Shown here in pieces: positions 30,701 to 41,724 of a stretch of DNA of 64,000 nt. The DNA lies in contig CM063499.1 in assembly GCA_032207245.1 (NCBI GenBank), forward strand, positions 84,097,705 to 84,161,704, given 5' to 3'. A program made the position numbers and the translations under genes. Every line of letters begins with the position of its first letter. Position 1 is the stretch's first letter. The notes beneath the pieces were generated by a model. The model worked only from the letters and a program-made list of their open reading frames with translations, was not told where the DNA came from and ran no database searches. This stretch comes from Pardosa pseudoannulata (taxonomy: Eukaryota; Arthropoda; Arachnida; Araneae; Lycosidae).

Positions 30701-31500
30701 TCGATTAGCGTTGATCGCCTATCTTCCCCCGTATTGTTTCCGGGCTATTTCAGAACTCTTCCGATTAAATTTTAGGTGGGGTCGGTTAAAAAAGGGCCTC
30801 GGATAACATGTAGATTAAAGTCAGGAATTTTTTGGTTATTTTTTGCCTAGGACGCACCGTTCTCGAGATATTTGCATTTTTATCTTTTGAAGATATTTTT
30901 CTCGATTAGCGATGATTGCGCCTATCTTCTCCCGTATTGTTCCGGGGCTATTTCAGAACTCTTCCGATTGAATTTTAGGTGGGGTCGGTTAAAAGAGGGC
31001 CTCGGATAACATGTAGATTAAAGTCAGGAATTTTTTGGTTATTTTTTGCCTAGGACGCACCGTTCTCGAGATATTTGCATTTTTATCCTTTGAAGATATT
31101 TTTCTCGATTAGTGGTGATGGCGCCTATCTTCCTCCGATTTTTACCGGGACGATTTCAGAACTCTTCCGATTAAATTTTATGTGGGGTCGGTTAAATGAG
31201 GGCCTCATATAACAAGTAGATTAAAGTCAGGAATTGTTTGGTTATTTTTTGCCTAGGACGCACCGTTCTCGAGATATTTGCATTTTTATCTTTTGGAGAT
31301 ATTTTTCTCGATTAGAGGTGATGGCGCCTATTTTCCTCGTGTACCGGGATTTTTGAAACTCTTTCCGATGGAATTTTAAGTGGGGCCGGTTAGAAGAGCA
31401 CCTCGGATAACACGTAGATTAAAGACGGGAATTTTTTTGTTATTTTTTGCATAGCACGCACCGTTCTCGAGATATTTGCAATTTTTATTTTTTAATATTT
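701..31500. repeat. 203-bp satellite DNA array, about 152 head-to-tail monomers
   Basis: The same monomer repeats for about 30.8 kb. Spacing between successive GCCTAGGACG words was checked by hand for nine intervals at the left end (about 1214 to 2838) and is 203 bp each time. The part around GCCTAGGACGCACCGTTCTC and the following TTTGCATTTTTATC is nearly invariant. Most variation sits in a roughly 45-bp segment after GATTAGCG and in a few single sites (GGTTATTT versus CGTTATTT, GATTAAAT versus GATTGAAT, GAGGACC versus GAGGGCC). Edge monomers, near 701-900 and beyond about 29 kb, are the most diverged. Because 203 is not a multiple of three, every frame shifts at each monomer, so the 60-68-codon frames at 5908, 14335, 22050 and 29162 are chance readings. 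Such arrays usually belong to heterochromatin or centromeres (general knowledge); this window alone does not show that. Confidence 0.97.
14560..25300. repeat. Satellite sub-block enriched in the CGTTATTT / CCCCCGTATTGTTCCGGGG monomer type
   Basis: Within the array, runs of neighbouring monomers share linked variants: GATTGAATTTT, GAGGGCCTCGG, CGTTATTTTTTGCC and the form CCCCCGTATTGTTCCGGGG in the variable segment. Clear runs lie near 14.7-15.4, 15.7-16.1, 17.7-19.3 and 21.4-25.2 kb, interrupted by monomers of the CCGGTTTGTACCGG type common in the first 14 kb. Such local runs are what unequal exchange or gene conversion between neighbours would leave. Boundaries are approximate because they were read by eye. 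Confidence 0.7.
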
Positions 31501-31925
31501 TGCATATTTCCCACCGGCATTAAATGCTGATTTACATATACTCATCCGAATGTATAGATATTTAATCGATTTAGTTAATGTTTATTAGTATATTTTTAAT
31601 GATTATTTTTATATAAATAATTTAGGAATAATTAGATTATTCTCTTACAAGCTTAAATTTAATAACTGTATAAAATTGAGGCACTTATTCTCTTCCAAAT
31701 TCTTAGACTCTTTCCTTGGGTATGAGATATTTTTAATATAGAAAAGAAAGCAAAAGGTTATTTTTAACACTCATTTTTTTCCCACTTGCATAACTATGCT
31801 ATAGCTATATCAGAAATAACTTTTGAAAATTAAATTGAGATATATTAATTAAATTTCTGTATTTTAAAGACTAATTTTTTTTACATTTTGTGTCATAACT
31901 TATTTTCAAAATACAGTGTTCTTAA
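31501..31925. other. AT-rich sequence right of the satellite
   Basis: The last recognisable satellite words end near 31500 (GATATTTGCAATTTTT). The following 0.4 kb is AT-rich and single-copy in this window. An open frame starting near 31888 has no domain and lies partly inside the duplicated segment described next, so it is not called. Confidence 0.5.
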
Positions 31926-32092
31926 TAAGCACAATCAAATTTTCATTTTTCGTTTCAATTACATCACTGTAATACTCTTGTTTTATAAAATTTGCAGTTA
32001 CAAATATAAATTAATTTCCAAGCATACAAAATTTTTAGCCAATATATTTAATAATTTAATTTTAGTTAATTTCATATTCGTACATATTCTAT

Positions 32093-32124
32093 GATATTTA
32101 ATATTATATATAATATTAAATATC
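32093..32124. repeat. Perfect 32-bp palindrome
   Basis: Positions 32093-32108 are the exact reverse complement of 32109-32124 with no spacer; the ends read GATATTTAAT and ATTAAATATC. It lies at the end of the first copy of the 247-bp duplication, and the second copy carries a broken version near 32338-32360. An uninterrupted palindrome can extrude as a cruciform, which is a plausible breakpoint for local duplication (inference). Confidence 0.85.
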
Positions 32125-32128
32125 TAAA

Positions 32129-32182
32129 ATTGTGCTTATATAATATTAAATATATAAATATTTAATATTATATAAGCACAAT
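32129..32182. repeat. 25-bp-arm perfect inverted repeat with 4-base loop
   Basis: 32129-32153 pairs exactly with 32158-32182 around the loop ATAA. The outer ends are ATTGTGCTTA and TAAGCACAAT. The right arm overlaps the start of the second duplicated copy (AAGCACAATC at 32174), so the hairpin sits exactly at the duplication junction. Confidence 0.88.
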
Positions 32183-32360
32183 CTAATTTTCATTTTTTGT
32201 GTCAATTACATTACTGTAATACTTTTGTTTCATAAAATTTTCAGTTACAAAGATAAATTAATTTCCAAGCATACAAAATTTTAGCCAATATATTTAATAA
32301 TTTAATTTTAGTTAATTTCATATTTGTACATATTCAATGATATTTAATATTATATATCCA

Positions 32361-34368
32361 ATATTTCATATTTATAGATTATTTTCAAATTGTATAAATT
32401 GCAATTAATAGTTTAATGGTGAAATAACTTTTGCATCTTGTATTTCAAAAGTTGATAACACAAGTGTTTAAAACCTTTTTTAAAAATAGAAAATACACAA
32501 TTTTGTTTGTAAATAAATCACTTTAATATCTTGCTTAAATTGTATAAAGAAATCGAGCCAAAAAAATACTTATATCAGATACTGCTCTTCTATATTTGAA
32601 GCAGTACTGAACAAGTACTCATTTAGCTTTAGATATTGCTAACTTAAAAGCTATATATATATATTGCCAATAAACTATAGAAATAAATTTTAAATTAGAA
32701 GGGAAAAAAGTATACTTTGAATATAAAATTAATATATTTGCAACATAAGATGAAATGATACTTCGTGAACAAAATAGACATTAAGTTTTCATGATTTATC
32801 TATTATAATTAAGAGGAAATTTTATTTCATATAAATTTTACTCAATTACATAAAAAATAACAGAATGCACTAAAACAAATAACCATATCTGCTAATTTTA
32901 ACATATGATGCATTTTACATACATTCATATTAATATTTATGGTCAAAGGCATAATTAATATTTATACCAGCATATAGCCCGTCACATGACGGGATCAGTA
33001 AAATTTTTAATTTTCCAGAATTGTAAAGTACCCTATGAGAGAGGTAAAAAAAAAAAGATTTATTTTTTTGGATGAGAATTACCTTTCACCAAAAATAATC
33101 GATTGAAATTATCACATATGTACTTAATCTATTATTTAAGTCAAATAAAAAATAAAATTATTTATTTAATATCTAAGTTTAGTGATAAAACGTATGGAAA
33201 TAATGCAGAAAACATTTAAATAATTTAAAATAAAAAATGATTAAATGAGATGGTTAAAGGAATGAAGTCATAATACTAGAAAAAAATTGTTATTTTTACC
33301 TATTTATTATGAGATAAATTGATAAATTTAATCGCTTGCTCTTAAAATGGGGCTTGATATAATGCCATTACACGCACGAAAAGGGGGACGTGGATTTCGA
33401 ACGTTTAAAGACGACAGTTTTTCTTCGCTATGATACGAATCTTAATCATACCAATTTATTTTAGAATCGGGTCTATAGTTTAGGAAAAGATAAACTTTAC
33501 TCACTTTGAATTTGCAAACCCTAACGCTTCAAAAAATTTAAAAGGAACAGAAAAATATTAAATTTATTAGATATTAAAAAAAAACTGAGCTATAAACCGT
33601 CATAAAGTATGACAATAAGTATTTCTACCAAACGCACAATTCTCAATTGTGATAATAATTAAAGTATATGAAATTCAAGTAGATAGAAATTTAAATATCA
33701 TTCTCCGTTTTATCCTATCAAGAATGAATTTGTATAGAACAAAAGGAAAAGTTGAAATAATAGCATTAAAAGAAAATATTTATTTCGAAGCTTTCAATTT
33801 TGCTATAACTCATAAAAAATTTTAATATATGCCTGTATCCATTCCATACAATCTAAACGCAGACAGACAATTAGGCTATTATTAATAGATGGAATCTTTG
33901 CCAACTTCCTCAATTTAAATTTTTTTTAAGCTAACATAAGATGATTAGCTTGATTTCACCTGATTTTTTAGCAACACTTTCGTTATAATATTTTTTATTT
34001 GATGCTTTGGTACTAATTTTCATGCATTCATTAAAAGGAGTATATCAATATGGTTTTATTTATGTTCTTCAGAACTAAAGATGTATCTGTGAATAAAGCT
34101 TTTTGAAGTTTACCTTAAATTCCTTGGCAGTTTCTACTTTTATTCAATTTCATACTTATTTAGGTTATTTTAGAAACAATGATATGATGGCAATGAAGAT
34201 TTAAAAGGGAACAATGACAAAGTTGCATGAATATGCTTGCACATATTCCCTTTTACAATTGCATCAAAGCAATCGCATGAATATTCATGTATACAAACTC
34301 TACACCAATTGCAATCTATGCTACAATTAATGCAAGTCTTAGGATTCCTTCTAATAGTGTGTAATATA
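32361..34368. other. AT-rich non-coding stretch
   Basis: No coding region or repeat family is recognisable over about 2 kb. The only notable small structure is a G/C-rich dyad at 32978-32993 (CCCGTCA-CA-TGACGGG) in otherwise AT-rich DNA. It may be intronic or intergenic; the sequence does not decide. Confidence 0.45.
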
Positions 34369-35126
34369 CAGGGTATCTGCCAAAATAAAATTTTTCAAAT
34401 CCATGACTTTCCCTGATTTAGCAGATCATTTTCCATGACTTTAAAAAGCTTTCGTTAAAGTATATATGAATAAAACTTCTGATGTACATACAAATAAAAT
34501 ATATGCTTTTAGAGAAATTACAGGTACTTTTATCATAAAAAAACTATAAACTTACTTTATAAGTGTTAATAAACTCACATACATAAAAATAAATTGTTGT
34601 ATCTACATACCTAAGTTTAATCATATAGCAATTTTTCAATCAAAATGTTTCCAATTTGAATTCAGGGTACTTTGGTATTATCCAGGTGACCATGAATAAT
34701 AGCCAAATATAACCCTATAATGTTTATATACAATATCCCTAGAGATAAACTTATATTTTGTGCAAAAATCTTAACTAATTTTTATTAAAAAATTATTATT
34801 ATATTAATAAAATTTTAATCTACAATTTAAGAAAAAACCAGAATAATATACATTTACCCACCCATTAAGCTTTCTTGCTTTGAGTTTCCTTGGTGAACAA
34901 ATTTTACTTGGCAATAGGGTCAATAGGATAATACATAAATACCAAACTCAGTAACTTCAGTCAAATGACAAGTAAAAATAGAATTAAACAATTCAATGCA
35001 TTTTTTTTAATCGGTAGTTTAGCAGATCCATGACTTTTACTCATTTTACTTGAAAAATCAAGACTTTCCATGACAAAATTAATCCATTGTCTAAATCCAT
35101 GATTTTCCAGGTGCGCGGAAACCGTG
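34369..35126. mobile_element. Degraded non-autonomous DNA transposon-like repeat
   Basis: The left end reads CAGGGTATCTGCC and the right end, reverse-complemented, reads CACGGTTTCCGCGC, giving an imperfect terminal inverted repeat of about 15 bp (10 matches). Inside, the phrase TCCATGACTTT recurs near both ends (34407, 35029), with a related TTTCCATGAC at 35065, as in elements with subterminal repeats. There is no open reading frame, and I could not find a convincing target-site duplication. The call rests on end symmetry and internal repetition, not on a database match. Confidence 0.5.
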
Positions 35127-35301
35127 TTGATTTCACTTGCTACTCTAAATCATTTTTAACACACTTAATATCAGTTAAAGGTATATTTTTACTTGCACGA
35201 TGTCTGATATGACTCATGTTTATTTTTCCTTAACAAACATTTTTCCTATAACAATGTCTACAAATTTGATCGATTGCCCTAAGATGATGCAAAATACATA
35301 C

Positions 35302-35431
35302 CAAAGTTTTTAGAGCAATCATCATTAAGGAGTCTTTTTATCAAGTCATCAAGAAGCAACTTATGAGTGTTTTCATTAAGTTCTTCCATGACCATTTTAC
35401 AAATTTGAAAATATTTATAATGCAAAATCAG
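35302..35431 (-). pseudogene. Possible internal exon of an unrecognised gene
   Basis: On the minus strand a 43-codon open segment (mostly K, L, N, D, E) ends at a good donor (CTTTG then GTATGT) and is preceded by a weaker acceptor ending TTCAG. The acidic/leucine stretch around residues 17-35 looks more protein-like than its surroundings, but I recognise no domain. Its incoming phase (0) does not fit the outgoing phase (1) of the zinc-finger exon at 38369-38656, so I do not join them. It could equally be a chance open frame. Confidence 0.2.
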
Positions 35432-35479
35432 CTGAATTTTGATAATTATTTTTAGCTGCGCAGAACATGCCAAGTACAC

Positions 35480-36110
35480 AAGAAATGATTTTGAGCAGGG
35501 ATTGTATTTTTAATATTAATATAAATTTACATCAGAAAAAAGTCCAATAATTTTTACAAAAATTTAATGAATTTTACATTTTCGCTCTATTTTAACACAT
35601 TAATAAAAATAAAAACATTAAAAATTCACTTACATAACATAATTGGTCTAATGAACAGCTATGAAAGAGCAAGCAAAAAGACTGAAAAAAATTTGTATTT
35701 AATCTGTAAAATGTGCAATTGATAACATAAAAAAGATGAAAAAAACAAAGAAAACAAGAAATGGAATATTTACAAAAATATTAATGCAGTAATTTGCTTT
35801 TCTGTCATAATAACAAGACAAAATCTTATTTAAATTCTGATATGTTTACATTATAAAAAAGTACTTTTAGAACTTAGTTGTCATAATAGAAAATATCTAT
35901 CACCGCATCATACATGAATGGTTAATTAAGATTAAGAATATTTTTTAACATCCTGTTGTGTTACCAAGATATCCCTAAATTCTCATTATAACAATTTACT
36001 ATTTTTTTGATTACATCTATCATTTACTTAATGAAAACAAGTTTTCAATCAACATGAAGATAAATTTAACAATATATGTTGCTTTAATTATAACATTTAT
36101 TAAAATATAT
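35480..36110. other. AT-rich non-coding stretch
   Basis: No gene, repeat or structural signal is evident. The A+T content rises towards the following tract. Confidence 0.5.
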
Positions 36111-38250
36111 TATAAAAGATAATACTTATATTAAATATAACATACGAAATATACTTTATACTAATTTCTTAAATTTTACATTTATATATTTAAATAATTT
36201 ATATTTATATATAATATAAATATAAATATTATAATATATATAAATATAAATATATATAAATAAATATATTTACTATGTAAATTTATATATAATTATAATA
36301 TAATTTTATACAATAAAATATTTAAATATATATATAAAAATTTTATAATATATATTATATATATAAAATATATTTATATATATATATAAAATATATATAA
36401 ATATATAAATTATATCTTTTAATATATAAATATATATTTATATAAAATATATATTATATACTTTAAAATTTATATATATAATAATATAAAATATATGTTA
36501 TACTTTTTATATATAAAATAATATATAAATATATTATAAATTATATAAATATAAATATATATAAAATATATATATATATATAATTATATAAATTTTTATA
36601 AAATTATATATTTTTATTATATATATATAATATAATAATTTATATATAATATATAAATATATAAAAATATATATATAATAAAATATATTTAAAAGAAATT
36701 TATAAATATATATATAAATATATAAATTATATAATATATATAATATTTTTATATATTTTTATTTTATATAAAATATAGAATATATATAATATATAAATTA
36801 TTATATATTATATATATATATTTTATTTTTTAAAAAAATTATAAATAATAATAAAAATTATAAAAAAGATTATAATATATTATATATAATATACTTATGT
36901 ATTTTTTAATTAATATTTATTTTTGAAAATAATTTTTATTTTTTATTATATAAATATAATATATAATATATATGTAAAATATATTTTTTTTTTTTAAAAA
37001 TATATTATAAATTTATATAATATTTTTTTAAATAATATAAAAAATATTTATATATCTATTATATAAAGTTTTTTATTATTTAAAATATTTATATATATAA
37101 AAACAATATATATTTATATAAATATATTATATAATATATAATATAATATATATATAAGAATAAATACTATATAGAAATTTATATACTTATATAAAATAAT
37201 ACTTATAAATATATTATATATATATAATATAATATTATTTATATAAAAAAAAAATTTATAAAAAAAAAAATAAATATATTTTTTATATATATTATATATA
37301 ATATATATATATATATAAATATAATATATAAATATTATATTATATAAAAATATATATTTATATATAATAATATATATATAAATATAAAATATATATATAT
37401 AATATTTAATAAAATATTTTATAATTTATATAAAATATATATAATATATATATATATTTTATATATATAAAATATATATATATTATATATATATTTTTTT
37501 ATTAAATAATTAATATAAATATATAATTATTTATAAATAATAATATATAATTATATATTAAAATATATATAAATATGTTTTATTATTTATTATATAAATA
37601 TATAAATAATATATATATAATATTATATAATATTATATAATATATATATATCTTATAAATAATATATATAATATTTATTATAAATATTAAATATATATAT
37701 AATATATATAATATATAATATATTTATATATTATATAAAATATATTTATATATAATATATTTATAATATATAATATATAAATATATATGATATATTTTTA
37801 TATAAATATATATCAGAAAATATATATAAAAATAAATATATATTATATATAAATATTTATATAATTTTTTTAAAATAAAATTATATGTATAAATACTTTA
37901 TAATAATTTTTTATTTATAAATAAAATATTTTTATAAAATATATAAATATATAATATATAATATATATAAATAATATATATATATATATAATTTTAATTA
38001 TATAAAAATATATTTTATAATTATATTATATAGTTATATATATTAATATAAAATATATATAAATTTATATATATATATTATATAATATAATATATAAAAT
38101 ATTTATATATAATATTATAATATAAATATAATTATATATATTTATATTCTTTTCATTAATATATTATATATAAATAATATAAATATATATTATAAATATA
38201 TAATATTTATATAAAAAATATAATATATAATTTATATATATTTATTTCAT
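36111..38250. repeat. 2.1-kb tract of nearly pure A and T
   Basis: G and C are almost absent for about 2.1 kb; only scattered single G or C bases occur (for example near 36487, 36898, 37788, 37813). The order of A and T is irregular, mixing TA runs, A- and T-homopolymers and AATAT-like words, so it is not one clean microsatellite. If the minus-strand zinc-finger exons continue leftward, this lies in their intron. Low-quality long-read consensus could also produce such a tract. Confidence 0.85.
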
Positions 38251-38368
38251 ATTAATTAAATTAAAATATCAGTTTAAAATGACTATTAATTTCAATTCAA
38301 CAACTAGAAATTTAAATATTTTATATTAAAACAATATATAATAAAAATTAATTGAATTAAAAAATTAC

Positions 38369-38656
38369 CTGCTATCTCATTCTTTAGTTTTTTTTAGATA
38401 TGTAAATGCTGCAAGTCATTTGAATGGCCAACATGTGTAAATATATAATTTAATTCGATGCAATCCTTTTCTAACACATGGATTTTACAAGTCCATTGAG
38501 ATTTAGGAGCACGAAGTCCTTTGGCCTTGCTTTTATAAATTCTAGAACGATGACAGCAAAATAACGTCTTTTTCCCATCTTTGGTATTGTATGTCCTTGA
38601 TTTTACAAACGATACACCTGCAGTACTTTCTTCAGTAGTTTTCCAGTTTTCAAACT
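38369..38656 (-). pseudogene. Exon 2 of a zinc-finger protein gene remnant; Cys/His-rich region (WRKY-GCM1/CARF-like)
   Basis: The exon follows an acceptor (TTATTTAAG, then AG) and ends at a donor (ATAGCAG, then GTAATT). It joins the exon at 38929-39151 in phase 1, giving the junction residues SFSEFENWK. It contains the pattern W-K near the start, FCCHRS in the middle, then W-T-C-K-I-H and T-H-V-G-H. This spacing of paired Cys and His residues resembles the WRKY-GCM1-type regions of FAR1, FLYWCH and CARF (ALS2CR8)-like proteins, many of them derived from MULE transposases; that assignment is inference from memory. A TAA stop at 38394-38396 interrupts the frame 11 codons before the donor. The duplicate at 41725-42000 has TCA (Ser) there, so the stop is a point change in this copy. 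Confidence 0.55.
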
Positions 38657-38928
38657 CTTAAATAATAATGAAAAAAGGACTTAGTATTTTAAAATTATAT
38701 TTATCAACTATTTAGAACATTTATAACTTTGTGACAAACATAGAAACACTTTGAAAAGAAATAAGTTATAATTGGTAATCGAATAGAAGTATTTCCTAAC
38801 AACATGCTTTATTTTGAAAATAATACAGCAAGTAAAGAAAGAAAATGAAAATTTCGTTTTGCAACATTGGCGAAACATCCATTTGTTGTTAGGCTTATTT
38901 GTTGTATCTACTTAAAAAACACACTTAC

Positions 38929-39151
38929 CAGAAAATGAATTAAATGTTAGGCTTTTACTTTCAATAACTACACCATGATCTGTTTTAATGTGTAATCTCA
39001 AAGCAGCAGATATTGATAACCTTGAACAATTATTATTTATTGGACAGATAAACAAACCTACAAGATTTACTTGTTTATGAACTCGACGAACGTGCTGATA
39101 TAAAATCTTATTAGATTTCAAAGCTTTGTCACAAAACGAGCACAAGGGCAT
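38929..39151 (-). pseudogene. Exon with start codon and two C2H2 zinc fingers
   Basis: The exon is preceded by an acceptor (TTTTTGTATTCCAG, exon from 39173) and ends at a consensus donor (TTCTG, then GTAAGTG). The first ATG in the exon, at 39151, starts 74 codons plus one base. Finger 1 uses C4, C7, H20 and H25 (C-x2-C-x12-H-x4-H); finger 2 uses C36, C42, H54 and H59 (C-x5-C-x11-H-x4-H). The tail reads SLTFNSFS and runs into exon 2. N-terminal C2H2 fingers before a CARF/MULE-like region are a known arrangement in arthropod uncharacterised proteins. This exon itself is intact; the pseudogene label comes from the stop in exon 2, and a functional host gene remains possible if transcripts use another path. 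Confidence 0.55.
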
Positions 39152-39822
39152 TTTGAAACCGTATAGATTATCCCTGGAATACAAAAATTTTAAATATGGT
39201 TCCAAATTATATTTGGTTTGAAAAATTATATATGATTACGAAAGCATGAACTTAGTTAAACACAACATTAACATCAGTGAGAAGCATACATTAAGGAAAA
39301 CATTGATTATTATATAATAATCTGTTTAACTTACCTCGCAAGTGATAATTGTTTTAATTTGTGATATTTAAACAGATAAGATTCAAGCTCCACACTGAAG
39401 CGTAATGCAAAGCGTGGGTGATATGGCACTGACGATTATCGATTCCAACTGGATATATATCGATATATTATACCACGGTCGCTCTTAAAAATTCAACCAA
39501 TCAGCGATTAATGCCGCAATGAGAATTAACGCCTTCCAGCTGAATTTACTTTCAGTTGCTCGAACATAGCAATTATAAGTAATCTACTCGCATTATTTGT
39601 AATTTCAGCATTTTCTAAAATTGGAATATCTTTCACTTTTTCAGTGAATTTGTATATTATTTCAACAATCCGAAAGAGACAGGATCGTACATAGAATTTA
39701 TTTCCAAATTGAGGAGAGGGGCAAAGTATATATTTAATTAAAGGCTTACTGATATTTAATTAAAATTAAGTTACAAATGAAAGATCATTCATTAAACTAT
39801 TTTAATGTAAGATTTTTCATTT

Positions 39823-39845
39823 AATATATATATATATATAAATAT

Positions 39846-39893
<48 letters not shown>
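39823..39893. repeat. TA microsatellite
   Basis: Nearly uninterrupted TA dinucleotides. A shorter, interrupted counterpart sits at about 43050-43130 in copy 2 of the duplication. Confidence 0.95.
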
Positions 39894-39899
<6 letters not shown>

Positions 39900-40255
39900 T
39901 TAGATATATGAATGTATACAAAATATGCTAGCTAATTGATATTTACAACCAATTAAGTGGTAGACATAATTAGTAACTACCTAAATATTCTGAAAATCCC
40001 AGATTTACAAAATCAGAAATGATTGATAAATTCTGAAAAAAGCATGCATATATTATATCTATAGAATACATACATATGTATTAAATACATATGTATGTCT
40101 ATATAATTCATACATAGTACATTAATATATTACATAAAAAATATTAAATAAAGATTTACATGTAGATAAATTTGGATACAATTTTTAAAACATTAAAACG
40201 CACAAGGTTAGGAGGGAAATGTTAATTTTTGACAAATTCTAAATTCTTTCAAATT

Positions 40256-40619
40256 CTAAGCACTTTCTAAATGTTCTCGTAATTCCGGTAAATTTCGAAA
40301 TTTCAAATTACAGGTGTCCTCTTTACACTCTCTATTACTCTCAGGTCTTTCATTTTGACTATTTCTTTCATTTTCATTTTTATGCGTGCGATTAACAGGC
40401 TTTGTTAAATATTTTTTTCTGATAAAACACAGAGCTGCAATATTTACAATTAAAACTTTCAATCTCTATTCTTTGTACGTTCCAAATTCTTCTAAATAAA
40501 GGAATAAATAATGGATAAATAAAGAGAAATGAATAGATAAGAAGCCAATAGTGGAAAGAATCGCCAAGATATTGTGCCATTTTCATAAATCGCTGCCAAT
40601 GTTCTTGCCAGCCAATCAC
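40256..40619 (-). pseudogene. Broken C2H2 zinc-finger module, copy 1
   Basis: Two overlapping minus-strand frames carry one damaged module. The first frame ends in NCKYCSSVFYQKKIF, the start of a C-x2-C finger. The second resumes with the RTHK tail and continues to a second finger, CKEDTC...RNLPELREH, followed by a stop. The break lies at a run of seven A's (T's on the plus strand near 40410), consistent with a one-base insertion. The first zinc-ligand His position reads Pro, and the position of the last His of finger 2 is a TAG stop, where the inverted copy at 46511 has CAT (His). The segment upstream is hydrophobic, and the outer part (40593-40655) is a repeated end sequence also seen at 43726, 46116 and 47157. 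It is a decayed member of a repeat family rather than an active gene. Confidence 0.55.
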
Positions 40620-40659
40620 AGGCCGAGTGGAATACCAGGTTCCAGGCGCCTATTTTGCA

Positions 40660-41723
40660 TATCGCTAAGTATATTTGAATTCGGGTAGAATCCCAGTTCT
40701 ATGGGACCATCGCCATGTTTTTGGCTCTATTTTTGTAAGCCAATTTGATCGCCAAATTGTCGCCAAGTGATGTTTACAATCTGTGTATTAAGTTTATAAG
40801 CATATTTTGAACAAAAAAAGGTTTGAAATTTTGTTAAGAGGAATACAAATTTAAATTTGAGTGTTCAATGTATTTAAAGGCGCTTTTGTACTGTTTGTTA
40901 AACTAAACAATGCGAAACTTTCACAATAGGTGCAAATTAAGCAAAATATAAGCATTAGTTGGTTATATTTAGGCAATTATGCTTATAAAATATTAATTAT
41001 ATTTATAAAATACGGTTGCTTTTTAATGAAATTATTTTAAATCTATCGAATAGTTATAAAATAATAAAGTACGTTACAAATTACTTTTAGAAATTTAGCT
41101 TAAAACCGGAAAGAAATTGTTTTAAAGAAATTATTTAGAATTCTAAAGAGAATAAGGGGGATAAATGATCTTTCTTATCCAAGGGAGGCAAAGGTCCACT
41201 TGACCAATATATTAACAATTGTAGAAATAATATAATTTAAAAAACAGTGTAATATACTATAAAATAATATTTTAAAATATTTTGTCTGGTATTAAAATTA
41301 GATACAATTTGAATAAAAAGGTTTTAAAAATATAAATGTGAAATTTAATGAACATTGCACCTAAATTAGATATCTCATTTGGAGGATGCAACCTATTTAC
41401 TAATATTTGACAGTACAAAAACAAGCTTAAATACATTAAAACCTCAATAACGACATTTCAAACCTTTTATTATTCAAAATATGCTTTGATAATCGTATAT
41501 AAAAAATTACCGCAAGGGCATGATCGAAATGAACATGTGGTAGCACAGACTCCATGATTTATTTTTAGTTTAAAAATCGTTTGCAATTTTTTTTTAAGTT
41601 TTGGTTTTGCTATAAAGTTTTTTATAAAATCGATATGAAATAAAAGTTGTTGTTTTAAGAAGACTGGAAAATGTTTCGCTTCTTTTAATTGGATTATATG
41701 CCTGATTAAGGGATAAGAATATA
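40660..41723. other. Non-coding remainder of duplication copy 1
   Basis: AT-rich sequence that recurs almost unchanged in copy 2 (43860-44855). Two TCGCCAA words lie at 40749 and 40760. I see no coding region; an open frame at 41594-41821 merely runs into the exon-2 copy. Confidence 0.5.
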
Positions 41724-41724
41724 T

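Larger units (their letters stand above)
31926..32360. repeat. Two-copy direct duplication with 247-bp period
   Basis: About 180-190 bp starting at AAGCACAATC (31927) recurs at 32174 with a few substitutions and one-base indels. Both copies contain TTTCCAAGCATACAAAATTT and AGCCAATATATTTAATAATT. The spacer between them consists of two palindromes listed separately. The sequence is non-coding. Confidence 0.85.

Noticed and set aside
701..31500. CENP-B box or hammerhead ribozyme in the satellite
   Set aside because: The ACCGGGAC word superficially recalls the end of a CENP-B box, but the upstream TTCG and A positions do not fit. CTGANGA plus GAAA in hammerhead spacing were not found.
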